From positions 17,773,918 to 17,837,917 of the forward strand of contig NC_092570.1 in NCBI RefSeq assembly GCF_037975245.1: DNA of 64,000 bases. Direction: 5' to 3'. The notes below the pieces were generated by a model. It was not told the origin of the DNA. It made no database searches and was given only the letters and a program-made list of their open reading frames with translations. Positions within the stretch are counted from its first letter, which is position 1, and every line of letters begins with the position of its first letter. This document shows, piece by piece, positions 31,290 through 45,200 of this stretch. The DNA comes from Apostichopus japonicus (taxonomy: Eukaryota; Echinodermata; Holothuroidea; Aspidochirotida; Stichopodidae). The position numbers and the translations under genes were made by a program.

Positions 31290-33330
31290 CCTTAAACCAA
31301 GCTAGAAACGAACCTTGTGTATGACATAGTTAGCTAGCTGGTACAATACGATATCACGATCTATTGTAACAAAAGGTTTTGATAAATCCAAGAAACACCC
31401 AGGGAACTTTTATTCATGTCACTGGCTTCAGTTACCTTGTTGCCTTTACTAGGGATAACTTAGTCGAGTGCCCTGGTTCAAAAGCATACTGCCCCTTGAA
31501 TAAAATATTATGTTTTGTAAAGAAAATTTGTATTTGATTAAACATTAACGTTTCTAGTATTTTAGAAAGATATGTCAAACAGAAACAGGACGGTAGTTTA
31601 CAATGCAATCCACATCGCCACTATTATAAATTGGAACAACTTTTGCCATTTTTACATCATCAGGAAAAATTCCTTGCTTTAAAGAATTATTAAAAATGTG
31701 TTCCGAAGGTAATAAGTGGGATCACAGTACGAATTACGGACAGACGTAAACCGTCATAACTGCCGACTTTCTTGGTTTTAAACAATCGAAAGCAATTTCC
31801 TCCTCAAAAGTCGGAAAGAGAAATAAGGAAGATTGGTCTCTTTCAGGGAGACTTTGATAAGCAGATGAAGTAGTACAGTATGATGTATTTTTCCAGCTAC
31901 AGAAGGTTCAAGATTAACAAGGAACAAATTACCGACGGATGTAAACAGTCATAACTGCTGACTTTCTTGGTTTTAAACATTCAAAAGCTAATCTAGTAAT
32001 TTCCTCCTCACAAGTCGGACAGAGAAATAAGGAAGATTGGTTTCTTCAGGGTAACTTTGGTAAGCAGATGAAATAGTATGATATATTTTTTTCGGCTAGG
32101 AAGATTCAAGATTAACAAAAAAATTATTGACTGCTTCAGCGATGTTGCACCGCTCTATAAGACGACAAGATACGTTAATTAGTCTTGAAAGTGTCAGGGA
32201 AATTTCCATCTGACTTTTCCATTCAGATAATATTTTATTAATATTTTTCTGTGCGCCATTCATGTCATTATTGCAGCCATTGAATATTTCATAGTAGTAA
32301 TTTCTTTTAACAATGCGTACCATGTGGTCCAGTTTTCAAAGTACTTTCGAAAATGTAACTTATTTGCACCCGTGGAAGGCTTCAAGAGATTTCTATACAG
32401 CCTGTTCTTATGCTTAATTGAGTTTGTTATTCCTGCAGTCATCCAATCTTTCCTCCTTTTCTAGTTGCGACTAACTTTCATGAAGGGGAAGCAAGAATCG
32501 TCTTCTACCAAGTATATGGACAAAACTACCGTACGCTGCACTGAGGTCTTGTATCTAGAATAGACTTGTTCCCAGCTTGTATTAGAAATACAAGAAGTGA
32601 AAGTTTCTATATTACTTATGCAGGGGTTTCGAACGAAAACTGGCTCAACCTTGAATCCTTGATTGCCATGTCTTGAGCAAGGACTTAATGAATATTTAAA
32701 AAAAGAAAAGTATACCAGATGAAATGTTTTTCCTAAGATCAATGTTGAAGTCACCCATTACATAACCAAACTTGACCTCCTCTCAGACTTTACTTCACAT
32801 ATCATACATACAGTTGTTGAAGTGTGTGACATCTCCACTAGGTGGACGATAAAAAACAATTACAACGTTGTGTTTTACATATGAGGCATGCGAACCTCCA
32901 CAGAAATGTTTTCAATATCTACAGTGAAGACTGAAATATTGAACGTGTATGTGGAATTGACACTTGTCTTTAATAAATAAGGAGACACCACCCCCTTTCT
33001 TGTTTTTTCTATGGTTTTCTGCTAATGAATAATTATCAATTTCCAGAAGAGGTGAGACAGTGCTGCAAACTTACGATTATTATTATGAAAAAGTCATACG
33101 TAATATTGTAGTTTTTATAGAGACTACGACTGTTGAGATGGAAAACATTAAAACCACGTCCTTACTTAAATTGTGAAAGTCATCTACTTGAAAGTAGTGA
33201 CTGATTTTCTGAACATCATTATTTACGTAACAGCTAATCTGCCCATTATTATCAATCTGTGAAAAGTGAGTATGAATGGTCGACATTAACGCCTACAGCA
33301 TCATAAAATTCTTGATAAGTAGATGCACAA
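31290..33330 (-). pseudogene. Decayed L2/CR1-like LINE upstream of TERT
   Basis: Broken frames on the minus strand follow the order of a LINE ORF2. Endonuclease remnants lie near 33.3-32.8 kb (VIVFYRPPSGDVTHF at about 32.85 kb). The linker stretch MTAGITNSIKHKNRLYRNLL is at 32442-32383. RT pieces at about 31.7-31.3 kb include AKVVPIYNSGDVDCIVNYRP and FLDLSKPFVTIDRDIVLYQL. Several stops and frameshifts make it inactive. An internal ~190-bp tandem duplication lies at 31735-32115. Confidence 0.8.
31735..32115. repeat. ~190-bp tandem duplication inside the dead LINE
   Basis: Two adjacent, diverged copies share GTCATAACTGC, GACTTTCTTGGTTTTAAACA, AATTTCCTCCTCA, AGAGAAATAAGGAAGATTGG and TTCAAGATTAACAA in the same order. 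The copies differ by small indels. Confidence 0.85.
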
Positions 33331-33339
33331 TGAAAATAG

Positions 33340-34815
33340 GCAAGAATGACATAGATCAGAGAGCATACAGCTGTGGAATCTTAAAGAGCATCCAGAACAG
33401 TGACTTAACTAATCCTCTTGTAAAGTTGTTGTAAAATCCCCCTTACAAGTTAGAAAAACACCACTCAACATAGTAACTAAGCTCACACAACGTAAATTTG
33501 GCAGTAAACTCCGGAGCCCAGAATTAATAATTATTGTCTTGGTACAAATGTATTTATTTCTACGGCCTAGGCTTGAATCATCACTGAAACAACTGATTGG
33601 CTTACTACTCCCAATAATACTACTACTAGTTAGTAATAGGCCTAGGTGTACTATGATAAGTTAACTTAGTGGACCATTTCTTCCCTCTGTCATTGGATGG
33701 CATGATATTGATCCCCTTATGTAGACATCAAGGGTCGGACCTAGGCTAGAGTCCACTGCATGTCCAAGAGGGGTTCAACTTAGTTGTAAACGATCAGTGT
33801 ACAATCCATTACAACTTTTAGTCCTAACATTAGAAGCTAGAATAACTTGACTTGAGCCTAACAGTTGGGAACTATGTTAGGTCTAGACATAATGTTAGTG
33901 TCTTTTAACTACAGACTACAGTAACATCTTACACTATTAGTGTCTCACTAAGTAACACTCACGCTCAGTCTAAACTCTTAAGTTAGACCTAAGGCCTAGG
34001 CTAAGTATCATAAAGTGTGAGGTTAAGAACGCGCACCACTCTCACGGAAACCAATGATATATTCTTAAGGTTAAGACTAAGATATGACAGACGGTGGCTA
34101 TGCAAAGCACATTACTTCTCCTTGGTACATCCAGGGAGTCCCAAGTACATCATAAGATCAGGGATATTAGTTATTATTTGACATGTCTAACACGTTGCAG
34201 ACTGTAAATGTTACTACTAGTACTAGTTACACCTTTGCACGATTTTCCCTCGTTTTCAAAACAAACTTGCCTTGTATTTCGCAACATCTATTACTTCGTA
34301 ACTAAGAGTGGCTATTAGTTTATACAATTCACCACTGTAGTACTACTATATACTAAAGTACCGATGCGCAGGCAAACACGGGTGTTTACATGTAGTATTA
34401 CGACCCTTTCGCATCAGATTTTCACGGATTTTCGGACGCTTTCCCGAACACAATTTCAGTACATTACCTATAATTAATCGGACCACACGACCTGTAAATT
34501 GAAGGGGCAATCAATTCATGTTATGTTAAAGCTCGCATTGGTGAATATTGTAGATGTTCCACTTCCATTTTTCCCCTTTCAAAGACAAAAAGGAAATGTT
34601 TCATCTTACGGAAATTCTCTTGCAGATATTCCTCACGGACAACATGAGTTTTACAGTGATACGTATCGCAAAGTTATCTCAGATTACTTCAAAGAACCGT
34701 AGCCTACATTGAACAAAGGTTAACTTGAGTGGAGCTGATAATGAACTTCTCTCTCTCATCCCCACCCCTCCACTACTACAGCAGCGCAACCATGTGTTTA
34801 TGATTAATCATTGAT
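33340..34815. other. Intergenic, no gene recognised
   Basis: AT-rich with many TAGGCCTA/CTAGGC motifs (33.55-34.0 kb). ORF 34499-34702 (67 codons, plus) has no recognised motif. A first exon or promoter for either strand could lie here, but the sequence does not show it. Confidence 0.4.
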
Positions 34816-34821
34816 GGTACT

Positions 34822-34960
34822 CAGTGGCGTCGCCAAGGGGTGGTCTGGGGGCACTTGCCCCCCCCCCAAAAAACAATCGTGCCCACCAGGTTCCCCTCGA
34901 TCCCCACCCCAAGTTGCGATTTGTAGTGTTATAAAAAATTACTTAAAAAAAACTATTTGA
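34822..34960. mobile_element. Possible terminus of an inverted-repeat transposon
   Basis: CAGTGGCGTCGCCAAGGGG is the kind of terminal sequence seen on many hAT-like non-autonomous elements and is followed by C/G-rich sequence. I could not find the matching opposite end. Confidence 0.3.
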
Positions 34961-34964
34961 CAAA

Positions 34965-35390
34965 GGACGAAGCGTAATACGTTCTTTACGGTAAAACTTC
35001 TTACCACCGACTATCACAATAACCAGTTGTTATATCACTACTAACAACCCTGCCCGCGTTCTCCACGACAATTTTCATATTGCTAATCATAGGCTATTAT
35101 TTGTACCAGGGGTCAATGTCTTAAACTCCAAAAGTCACAAAGAAGGCTTAATATTTGGCATAATTTTTTGGTCAACTAGGGTTGTGAATGAGTGGAACAG
35201 TCTGCCTGAGAAAATTGTACTCAATTGCAAGTAGTGTGAATGGGTTTAAGAATGCTTTGGACAAGCACTGCATTGTAATCGGGTTTGAGTGTTTGTGTCT
35301 TAAGTCCCCCCCCCCCTCCTATAGGGTCCTTGATGGGGACTTGAGTGTCCCTCCTGATCCTTAATTTCTACTAAACTAAACTAACTATTT
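34965..35390 (+). pseudogene. 3' end of a CR1-like LINE
   Basis: The degraded reading RVVNEWNSLPEKIVL at about 35.18-35.22 kb is the hallmark C-terminus of CR1/L2-type ORF2, followed by FKNALDKHC in a shifted frame. The 3' end runs through a C11 tract into GATGGGGACTTGAGTGTCCC and an ACTAA microsatellite tail. Confidence 0.7.
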
Positions 35391-36137
35391 TACGGCATCA
35401 CTGTAAATGTCTTGGTCAGAGATAAGTTATTAGTCAGCATTATATTCAGATCTCTGTTTCAAATCAGAGCCGTGCATAGACACGGCTCTGTTTGAATTCA
35501 GAACCGTCTTTCTGTTTGAAGTTATTACATAGCGTCCTCTTATTAATGTACGCGCCGATCTACGGCAAGCCTTTCCAAATTTACCGAGTTCAACATAATT
35601 ATCAAATGTATTAGTGGGCCTAAAATGGTTTAAACAGTGATCAAAGGAGAGAATGGGCGTGCCCACCCCAAAATGGTAGATGCCCCCTAATACTCCCTCT
35701 CCTCCAAACGAACTTTACCATTTCCAACAAAACCTTGGGTCAGAAGATACACAACTTTTTTACTTCTGTGATTAATTAATTTACATCTACTCCTCCAAAA
35801 TTCTGCTGATTTGAAGCTGAAATAATGAAAACTACAAAGCACCAGGACCCCCACCTGGGCCCACCAGGAACAATATGGTGGGCCACTGCACCCCATCCAA
35901 ACATGGCTCAGCGCTTACATTGGCGCTTATGGCGCCAACTTTTGTATTAACCAAATTCTGTGACCCTCAATCCTTCTCCCTTGCTCTCATTTCCCTCACC
36001 CACTTCTCATAAGATGTCTAGTTGAGCCACTGGATTTGCGATCCTGTGTTGAGATAATTCACTTAGCTCTAGCCTCTTCAACTTCCCCAAGTATACACTG
36101 GAAAATGGCAAAAGCTACAGACTGAAGGCCACTTTCA

Positions 36138-36482
36138 TGGGCGTCAGAAGCTTGGGATTGGTACGGCTGATCATAGTGTGGCCATCTATCATAATTATCA
36201 GCGGGGGGGGGTGACATTTGGTAGGTCAAACTACGCTACGCGCCACCATGGTTGGCGCGTAGCGTAATGGAGAAAATTTTGAAAAAATGCTTCCCAGATT
36301 GCAGGAAATGGCACTTCACGAGCTTGAAAACAAGACCCCTGCCATGCCAGAGTAGTTACTTTTAGCCCCGCTACTTGTTTGTTTCAGCTTGGTTCTTTAT
36401 TTTTTGCCATTTTTTTTCCTTAGTACTACTTTTTTTTTTTTCTTTTTTTTTGCGCCGTCAATATTGGCTCCGACGCCCCTGA
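36138..36482. mobile_element. Small inverted-repeat element with hairpin
   Basis: The left end GGGCGTCAGAAGC and the right end, read inward, GGGGCGTCGGAGCC resemble each other as terminal repeats. A perfect 13-bp inverted repeat ACGCTACGCGCCA / TGGCGCGTAGCGT with a 7-nt loop lies at 36233-36265. A poly-T stretch sits near the right end. Non-coding. Confidence 0.5.
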
Positions 36483-36619
36483 CTTTAGTGGGTGAAGCCA
36501 CCAGTGTTCAGTTACAACTGATGCTGAGTGTCACCCTGAACTCATCCATCAGGGCCCGTTATGCAGCACTGCGACTGCAGAACTTCCATAATGAGCATGA
36601 TATATTTATATAGGGAAGG

Positions 36620-38870
36620 GACGGGATACATGTTAAACTTGTGGTGCACCAAGTATGCTTTCCATAGGTCTCATCATGATCTCTTTTCCATGTTTTAAAG
36701 TTTCTTCACCATTGTATTTGGGAAACTGACTGTGGTATAAATGATTTATGGCTCGACAAGGGCAAGAGCGAAGGAATTCAGTACGTCCACTCACTCCAAT
36801 AAATGCTGGCCACTTTTCACCTGTGTCTGTTCAATAATAAGTACCAATTGCATCTTGGGGGAAACAGAAAATTACTATCTCTCTGATTTAGCAGGAAGTA
36901 CACTTGCACCCTGCCTCCAATATCTTCCCCCCTCCCCCAGTTCTTTCGATGTCTCTATAAATCGCCACTCTTCGTTACTGCTCTGCACCATAGGAATACC
37001 TCGTTTACCTATAAATTTACCTTCACCATGTGGCGAGTTGCTAAAAAGAAATAGCAATAGTTCCCTGATACCATTAATTCAGACCAGTGTACACACATAT
37101 GCACCCTGCACACTGATGCACCCATGACTACGGTACGCGCGCATTACGATCTAAAATATTTATCGTACTGTAACCGGGGTTAGTGATACGCTGTGTTTAC
37201 CAGCAAGTTTCCACTTTTCAAGGAATAATCTAGAGGACTAACTTAGACTTAGCCTGTATCTCGAGATATATTGTAGCGGAGTTACAGGTACAATAGAAAG
37301 GTCACACATCAGGAAGACTTGTTGGAGTTTTACCCATCGGTAAGTTATTTTCAGTAACAGAAATTGGGTTGGAATAAGGTGGCCATAGTATTACAATTAG
37401 TTTAATGGTATTTTGGTAACCTGGAATTGGAATTACCCTGGTTAGGCTACGTAGACCAGGCTTTAGTGTTTCTTGAGCTTGTAAAATCAATGAAGCCTAA
37501 CTTACAAGCTCATTTTGCGCATTTATCATGTTACTTGTTAGTATTCGTTTTTTTCAAAGTTTGTGAAGATGATCGGTCTGTAACATATGCCTATATACTA
37601 GGCATAGGCTGCCTGTTATTTGTTAAAAAGTAGCACTAGTACCACAGCTAAGTCCTAGGCCTATGGTATTGCTCATAATATCACCTCTAAGTTACTTTTT
37701 ATTTTAGTCAAATGGTAGGTTTGAATTATAGCCTCATGTCAGGGCATCTTGGTCCGAAATGCGCCAGTTGATATTATTTCAAGTTCCAAAATTGACAACT
37801 GGTGTTGGAGGCTATAACCTGGCATATAATGTAGACTAGGGGAAGTTAGGGCCTAGGCCTAGTCTGTTTGGGCTATTGGTATCTTTTCTTCATTTGGCAG
37901 TTTAGATAAGCCTAAGCAGGTTGTGTTCCCAGAGCCTCCTTGTGCCTCTCAGTCTTTATTCCTAGACAGTGAATAACAAATATACTTATCCCTGGAATGC
38001 ACAGTTTCAAACACACCCGATTGTACAACAACAAGAGGATTAAATTGAACAATGGAATGGATACAGCAGTTCAATATCACTATATAAAGATAGGTTTATC
38101 TTTGTGACACCCACAATCTTAACCCTTTACGTATGTTAGAATTGTTGTAGCTTGCAGCTTATCAGTCCTGGTGTGAGTACCATTTAAATGTGTAATGCAT
38201 CATCAGCACCTTACTCATTGTGAATGTTTTATGATTTTTCTTGTTTAATAAAGAGCCATTTGTGCTCAGGTGACCTCCCCCCATCTTCCCAAATTCAGCA
38301 AGAACCTTTCCAGAATATATGATACTTACTACACAGCAATTTGTAAGTTGCAACCAACTTCATTGCATCAATGATATAGCACAATTTAACACTTCACACA
38401 ATGCTGTACATAGCAGCAACTGCAGCATGTTTCCTAAATGCTAACTAACCTACCGTACGTTTCCTTTAAACATTTCAGAGTAAACAGCACAGTTGCAAAC
38501 TTCCTTATTTTTGTGCAAATTTGGAGGAACTGTGCAGATCAAAGTGTTGCTATTGCTTCGAAATAAAGTTTCATTCATGAAGTACATAATGTATTGTTAC
38601 AACTTTTGTGTACTAGTTTTTAGGTTCTTAATTTTTGTATGTTGTATGAAAAATTTACAATACTACATAAGGTTCTGTGTATAAGAAAATACTATCTTAT
38701 CATTCTTGTGTAGCAGTTTGGTCTGGATAGCATTTTACTTTGTGATAAATGATTCCCTGCACTGTGAAACTTCATCTTCCATATTTTAAAATTAAATTAA
38801 AATTATTTTAAAATTAAAATAATTACCAGTTTTACTGTATGCCCTCCACTTCACATACTGTAACTTTTAG
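36620..38870. other. Intergenic, no gene recognised
   Basis: Only short ORFs without motifs; the longest (36741-37127, 128 codons plus) shows no family resemblance. TAGGCCTA-type motifs are common around 37.6-37.9 kb. An AT-only palindromic patch lies at 38789-38823. Confidence 0.4.
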
Positions 38871-38896
38871 AGGTAATGTTTGTATACATGAATGTA

Positions 38897-39226
38897 TGTA
38901 TTTTAGATCCTCCTGCAAGCAGGAACTTGGGAAGAAGCCTCATTGGCTTATCAAAGTGCCAGCAAGCTGACCTAAGTCAGTCTCTTAGATTCATATTTAT
39001 GTTTGTATACATGAATGTATGTATTTTAGATCCTCCTGCAAGCAGGAACTCGGGAAGAAGCCTCATTGGCTTATCAAAGTGCCAGCAAGCTGACCGAAGT
39101 CAGTCTCTTAGATTCATATTTAACGTCCATGATTATGAATTGTCAACAACTCTGTAACTGGACGACATACATTAATCTTGGAGTGACTCGAACTGGGGGC
39201 GTTAACCACTGAGCTAACACTCCTTA
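38897..39226 (-). mobile_element. tRNA-derived SINE (family 1), tail duplicated
   Basis: Reverse-strand copy of the family seen at 23.3 kb. Head (A and B boxes) is at about 39180-39226, tail at 38897. The tail half is tandemly duplicated with period 123 bp (38876-38998 and 38999-39121), which produces a repetitive 93-codon plus ORF. Confidence 0.88.
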
Positions 39227-39229
39227 AAA

Positions 39230-42200
39230 TTTGAGTTTTATGTTTTCAATACCAGACAATGTACAGTTTATCTGCAGGGTCATAGGCTAGAAAGAGATTG
39301 TCTTTTTGGGAAAAGGTGGAAGTATTCAGTTGCAACAAGAAAATGTTGGTTTGTACAGTAAGTTGTTCCAAGATCAGAACAATGTGTAAACTCTTGGAAG
39401 TAACTGTGATGAGAAAAAATTTGTGATGAAAGGAAACTGAACAAAGCCAACTAATCAAGTTTCACTCCTTATTTATGCCTATGTCTGCAAGTTTGGTCTT
39501 TGTGGAACTGTTGTAATAACATTGCGAGATTTTAGTAGTCGTCACTATAGTGATTTTAAAGTGAATTGTGTGTAGTCAATGATTCCAGCACCACAAGAAC
39601 AGGGGCAGTACTATCATGTGTTAAAGGAAAATGCTTTCTTCATTGCTAATGCTTGCTGAAGTGCACAATTGAGTGACCGCTGACCAGTATGATTTCTAGC
39701 ATATAGTGAAGGAGGCAGTGGGTAAGGGAGAGGGGGAAGGGGTGGAGGGTGGGGTGGGGGTTATGGATTGGATAATACTGATGAGCTTAAAGGGAGATCC
39801 CAATTTGACCAACTTTCTAGATAGGCAGCTACAAATGCAGAAAGACCTAAAACTACTGTGCAACATGTATAGGCCAACTACTGTATGTACAGTACGTACA
39901 CTGAATGCAGTACTTAGTTATAGTGTTTGTACTTTTTATTTGTATTTGTTTACTCCTTGTTGGAGATTACTTCAGTGCCTTGATCAAACAGACAAGAGAT
40001 AAGAAAACAAGAGTTATTGACAAATACTGTACTCCAATACATCATTTAGCTCACTCAGAGATCTATATGTGAAGGGAGTAGTAAGATGATTATTGTTAAC
40101 CTTGAACTCTCTCTGAATTACAAAAGGAAAAAAACAACAGCCAGGAAACACTTCACAGCTTGATTTAATTGTAATTATATACATACGTACTCAATCTGGT
40201 ATTAATTCCTAACAATACATTTTAGTCTATAGATGGAATTCATATTTTGTAGCACTGTTTCAATTCCCCCCCCCCCCCCCCTCAAAGATACTCAAGAAAA
40301 TTGGCCTATTATCTTCTTCACAACCTACCAAATACTTTTGAGGATTACGTTTTAGTTGTAAATTGGAATGGAGACAAGCAAAGAAATTGTTGGCTATAAT
40401 GATATTTGAACCAGTGACACAAGGGTTAGAAAGCCCTGTAAGATAAGATAAGATCAACTTGATTAAACCCCACAAAGGGTAATTGAATGCTTGCATTAAA
40501 TAGTAAACAGCATACTACAAAAAGAAGACTATAAGATTACAAAACATTTACAACCAATCCTAAAACAATCCAATCTTAATAATTTGTGGACTTTTGAAAA
40601 ACAAATCACCACTTCTTTTGTCTAAGTATTAACGTTAAGTTCTAAAACAATTCGCCTCAATAGTTCACAAAACCATTGATATGATCCATGTTCCCAGTAT
40701 CATTGTACTCTTATAAACTGAGCTGTCCAGCTGGTCTTAGTTGGTAATTATTGACTACTATTGTCATATCTAGCCTGTTTTTGTGGTAGGGGAGGGGAGG
40801 GGCAATGAGGAGGGGGGGGACCAGTAAGAAGCCACAGCACCTTGCATACCGAGTTCAAGTAATGCTTTAACATGCTCAGAGGGTTGCTTTTATTGAGGGA
40901 AAAAGGAGGTGGGAATAGATGGGATGGGATTGAAAGTGAGGATTGGAGTTTGGGACAGGGTATATAAACCAACAAAAATCGGTTAGCAAAGAATGTGTAT
41001 GTTGTGAAAAGTTGCTTTAAAAACAATGTTCAGTTCATATTAAAGTAAGAAATAAAATTCAAGTGAGCTAGGGACAATTCTAGTAAATATAAGTTCTATG
41101 CCACTGTATATATACAAAACCCAGATGAAATTGTAAATATAGGGGAACAAAAATTACACATCATTTAAGAGTTAATTGTTCTATATCCAAGCGGTCTGTT
41201 ATAAAAACAAATAACTGTGCAAACAGAGCAGATGGGAGATTGAGAAGCTCGGGTTAGAATTGATTCCTCGGATAAACAAGTATATTAATGTACTACAGTT
41301 ACATCTGTTGCCTGTGTTGATAGACTCAATCCATCAGGTTGCTCGGTTGTAAACACGTACGTCTTTAGCAATCAATAAATGTACGCATCATGTGCCAATT
41401 GATCATTGTTTAATGAAATGCTGCATAACTGCAATTTCCAACATAAAACTACTGTATATTTTGTGCAAGATATGACTGTAATGACTCTTTGGACAAGAAT
41501 CAAGAATAATTATCTTTCAATACATAATGTGAATATTATATCTAGCTTTTCATTTTCCCCTTTGTGGTTGTTTGATTGGCCTGCCTCAATTAAAGGCTCA
41601 ATATTACTGGCTTTAATTATGACAACATAAATTTCTGCAGAATTTTGCTGGCATTGTCAGTACATATTACTGTACAGTAAGTAGTTTTAACTGCACTAGG
41701 GATAATACTATGGTATGAAAGGCACTGTATTGAACAGAGCTCTACGACTAATTAGGTGAATTCTGGGTGAAACAATGAATCCTACGAGATGAATATCTGT
41801 GATTGACTCGCTGATATAGTTTGCCTATAATTGTGTTCTGATAATATTGTCGCTGGGTTTGTAACGTTACACAAAGGAAGTACAAGGGTACCTAGTATAA
41901 GTGTATATATATAGGAAACACTTATAGTTAGTTCCTACATACTGGTGTATTGTACTTGCCTATAGATCCATGTTGACCTTCAAAGGCCTCAAAGAAAGTC
42001 AAAAGTCTGTGCTATCAGTTTCAACAAAGGGTTTACTAAAAATCACCTTCTTTAACCAAATCTCATTGTGTAAGAACTGCAAATGATGCAAAAAAAAAAT
42101 CTTTTTTCTCTCTCACATATTTAGATCCAGAAAACTTCCAACAAATCTATATATGACAGAATTAAATTCTAGCTCTGCCACTGTTAAAGCCTGTTTGAAA

Positions 42201-45200
42201 TTTGATGTAAGTGGAGATTGGTAACTAATGGAGTAAAATAGGTTTTAACATAAATATACATTTGGACCTCAAATGTTTCATTGCATTCAATGATTCGATT
42301 ATTACTTGAAACTATTAAGTCGTCCAAAGCAGATAACCACAGTATTATTTGAAACATATGTTACCTCAGTTTGTGGTATTCAATAAGCACAAATTGTCAT
42401 CTATGTGCCAAATATTTATTGAGCCAAGGTTACAACTACAGTAATTTTAAGTTTCCATGGTTTCAAACATAAGTATGACACTGTATGTACATAGTGACCA
42501 TTATAATAACCAGTCACAGTTGTTGGTTTACTGACAGTTTGGGGTACTCTGGGGCTCCCTGTATATGTGGTGTATAGTACTATATACACAGTTGAATAAA
42601 ACCGTCCCTGAATTTATGAATATTCTTGTTGCATTGACCAATCCCGCTAGTTTATTTGGTGTACAGTATGTAGTATACATTTAAATTACTTTTGATCAGT
42701 CTTCTACGGTAGTTTAACTTATCTGAATTCGTAATGAAACGATTTGTGGTAGACTCCATGCCGTCAGCATGCAGTAAAAGAGAGATTATATGTACCAAGT
42801 GTTCGAAACTTAGGTTATCTTTGGTCAGAGTTGGTACTGTTGGTACCATGCATAGGGTTTCAAGTTACTTATTATGTAGTTGCTCTTATTCTGTATTTGA
42901 GTTAGCCATCACTTTATGATACCGTATGTTGGAGAATTATCCTTTGTAAGTACGAAATGTTTGCACAGTAAATTATAAATAAACAGCCATATTGCTTTGA
43001 AGTAGTTTTTATTAGAGTTAAAGACTTTTAACTGTTTGAACTTCATACTAGCTGTCAGTTTATGAATGGTAAGAATGTCTGGGCCTGATAACTACATATG
43101 TACAGTTCTTCGTAGTCCAGTGCAGTAGGACATATAATTCTAAATCACTCAATGTTGCTTCCGTCTAGCCTGGTATTGACAGAAATAGTCACTGTACTTT
43201 ATTCAACCATAAAGTGGTCAACATTGTCTTCAAATTTTACTTTACCCTTTTGCAAACCCCCCCCCCCTTCCTCTACCTCTTCCCCTCCTCTTCTTTCCTC
43301 TGAGGAACTTTGTCTCAACTGTTTGAAAAGAAAGTTACGTTACTTCTGCTTTAAATATATTTTGCTACTCTGCTAAATTATATCTTGGAGATACAGTCAA
43401 TAAATGCAACGGAGGATTAGGATCTTGTGTTCCTTCATGCACAATATGATAAAGCTGCCCTGGGACCCATCCATATTTGAGAATGTTCGGGCGTGGATCA
43501 AGGTGAACAACGTCAGAAAATAATCAGGATGACTTTGGTGTCACTGTTTTGCTTCACCTGTCTCCCGACACCCTAATTAGCACCCTCGTTAATAATAAAC
43601 CCTCTGTAGTTGTTATTGTGGATTGCAGAAGCCAGCCAACTTTCCATACAGGGTAAATTACATATTTCTTAAAATATGTTTCGGATTTGTTTCCCTAGAT
43701 TTTCTTTGAATGAGTTTGAAACACTGGTATTAATAGTGTGGGCTACAGACATACAGAGAGACATAATACACACATCAAGACAAGTCAATACCTGGAATTG
43801 TTTTGCAAAGTTGCTAGGAATGCTAGTTGATACTTCTGCCAATCTTTGCTCATAAATTTGAGATACCCATCTTCACATATTGGCCTGCCTCCTGGTGATT
43901 AATCATCTATATATTCGCCAATCTTGTAATCAAGCCAGAAGCACATCCCATCTCCTATGAATTTAAATCGTAACAGGACGGATCCGTCTTCCAGAGCAAA
44001 GAAAAAGAAAATCACCCAAGAGAATGCTACCTATTGTAGCTCAAAAATGCATCTCTTCATAAAATTAATTTAGATGCAGCTCTACCATAATGAACGAGAA
44101 CTGCCTTCCAGCTCGGTGAGATTTTTAGAAGTGGCTGGATTTTTTTCTGCCCTGGGACGTTTGATTTATTGAGTGGTAGATTGGGTGCTTGAGATTCTCC
44201 TTTGGTCAGCAGCAAGAGGCCCTAATCTGGTGGATTACTTTAATGGTTCTATTTTAAGACATATATTGAATGTTCTATATGACAACCAGGGAAGATATCA
44301 TATGGTGAATGTATTAATCAAATTGCATCCTCTCAGTAGAAGATGCAGCAGAATGTTTAGTTCTAAGGTTATGGAGATGGAGATTTGGGAGAGGAGGGAC
44401 AGGAGGAGGAAAAAGGGAGAGGAGTGAAAAACTAATAGGAGGAGGGAGGAAGAAATTGAGAAACAGGGGAATGTCTCAGATAAAAGTATCAGGTGTCAAC
44501 AGGAACAAGTGAAGTAGCTTGTAAAGATACACTTATCCTCATACCTATATGAAGTTAGCTTTGTCTTGTGTGAAAGTGTGAATAAAGCCTTGTTTATTAC
44601 ACATGCTGCATCCTAAACTTGGTCAAGAGGTTGAGGAGAGGTATGGAGCAGATTTAACAGAGTAGTAAGTAGAAGTACACTATCAGGAATGCCATTTCTA
44701 CAAAGTCGGTTGTGGCTATGATTGTATTTTGATTTCATTTCCTGGATGAAACTGAACAGAAATCATACTCATGAATTACAAGCTTGATTTAACGTGGGTC
44801 TGGATTTGTAGTTATTGATAATTTTGTAAGTCAAATGAAAAATGAGCTGTTGATATTTAAAATGGTGTCTAAAGTATTGCCCAAGCAATATATGCTAGAA
44901 GGACTTCAAATTGGTCCTTTTTGTTCAAACTTATAACATTTAATTTACTCCAACCTATGAAGCATTTTAACTTAAGACAACACGTTCCATGGATCTTGTA
45001 ACTTTTACCCTTAATGGTGCACAAGAATTTAGGGCTGCCAACTACTAGGAAAATCATTTTGAAAGCTTAGAGCAATTTAGTGTTCTTAAGTTGTGTGCAA
45101 GTTAATTACTTAAGCAGACATTGCCTCCCATTTTGTCATAGAAACCTGCAGTCGAACTATTTAGTACAGACAAAACACCATCAATTGCCATTTTTCACAA

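Noticed and set aside
38876-39157. 93-codon plus ORF with an internal repeat
   Set aside because: Produced by the duplicated SINE tail.
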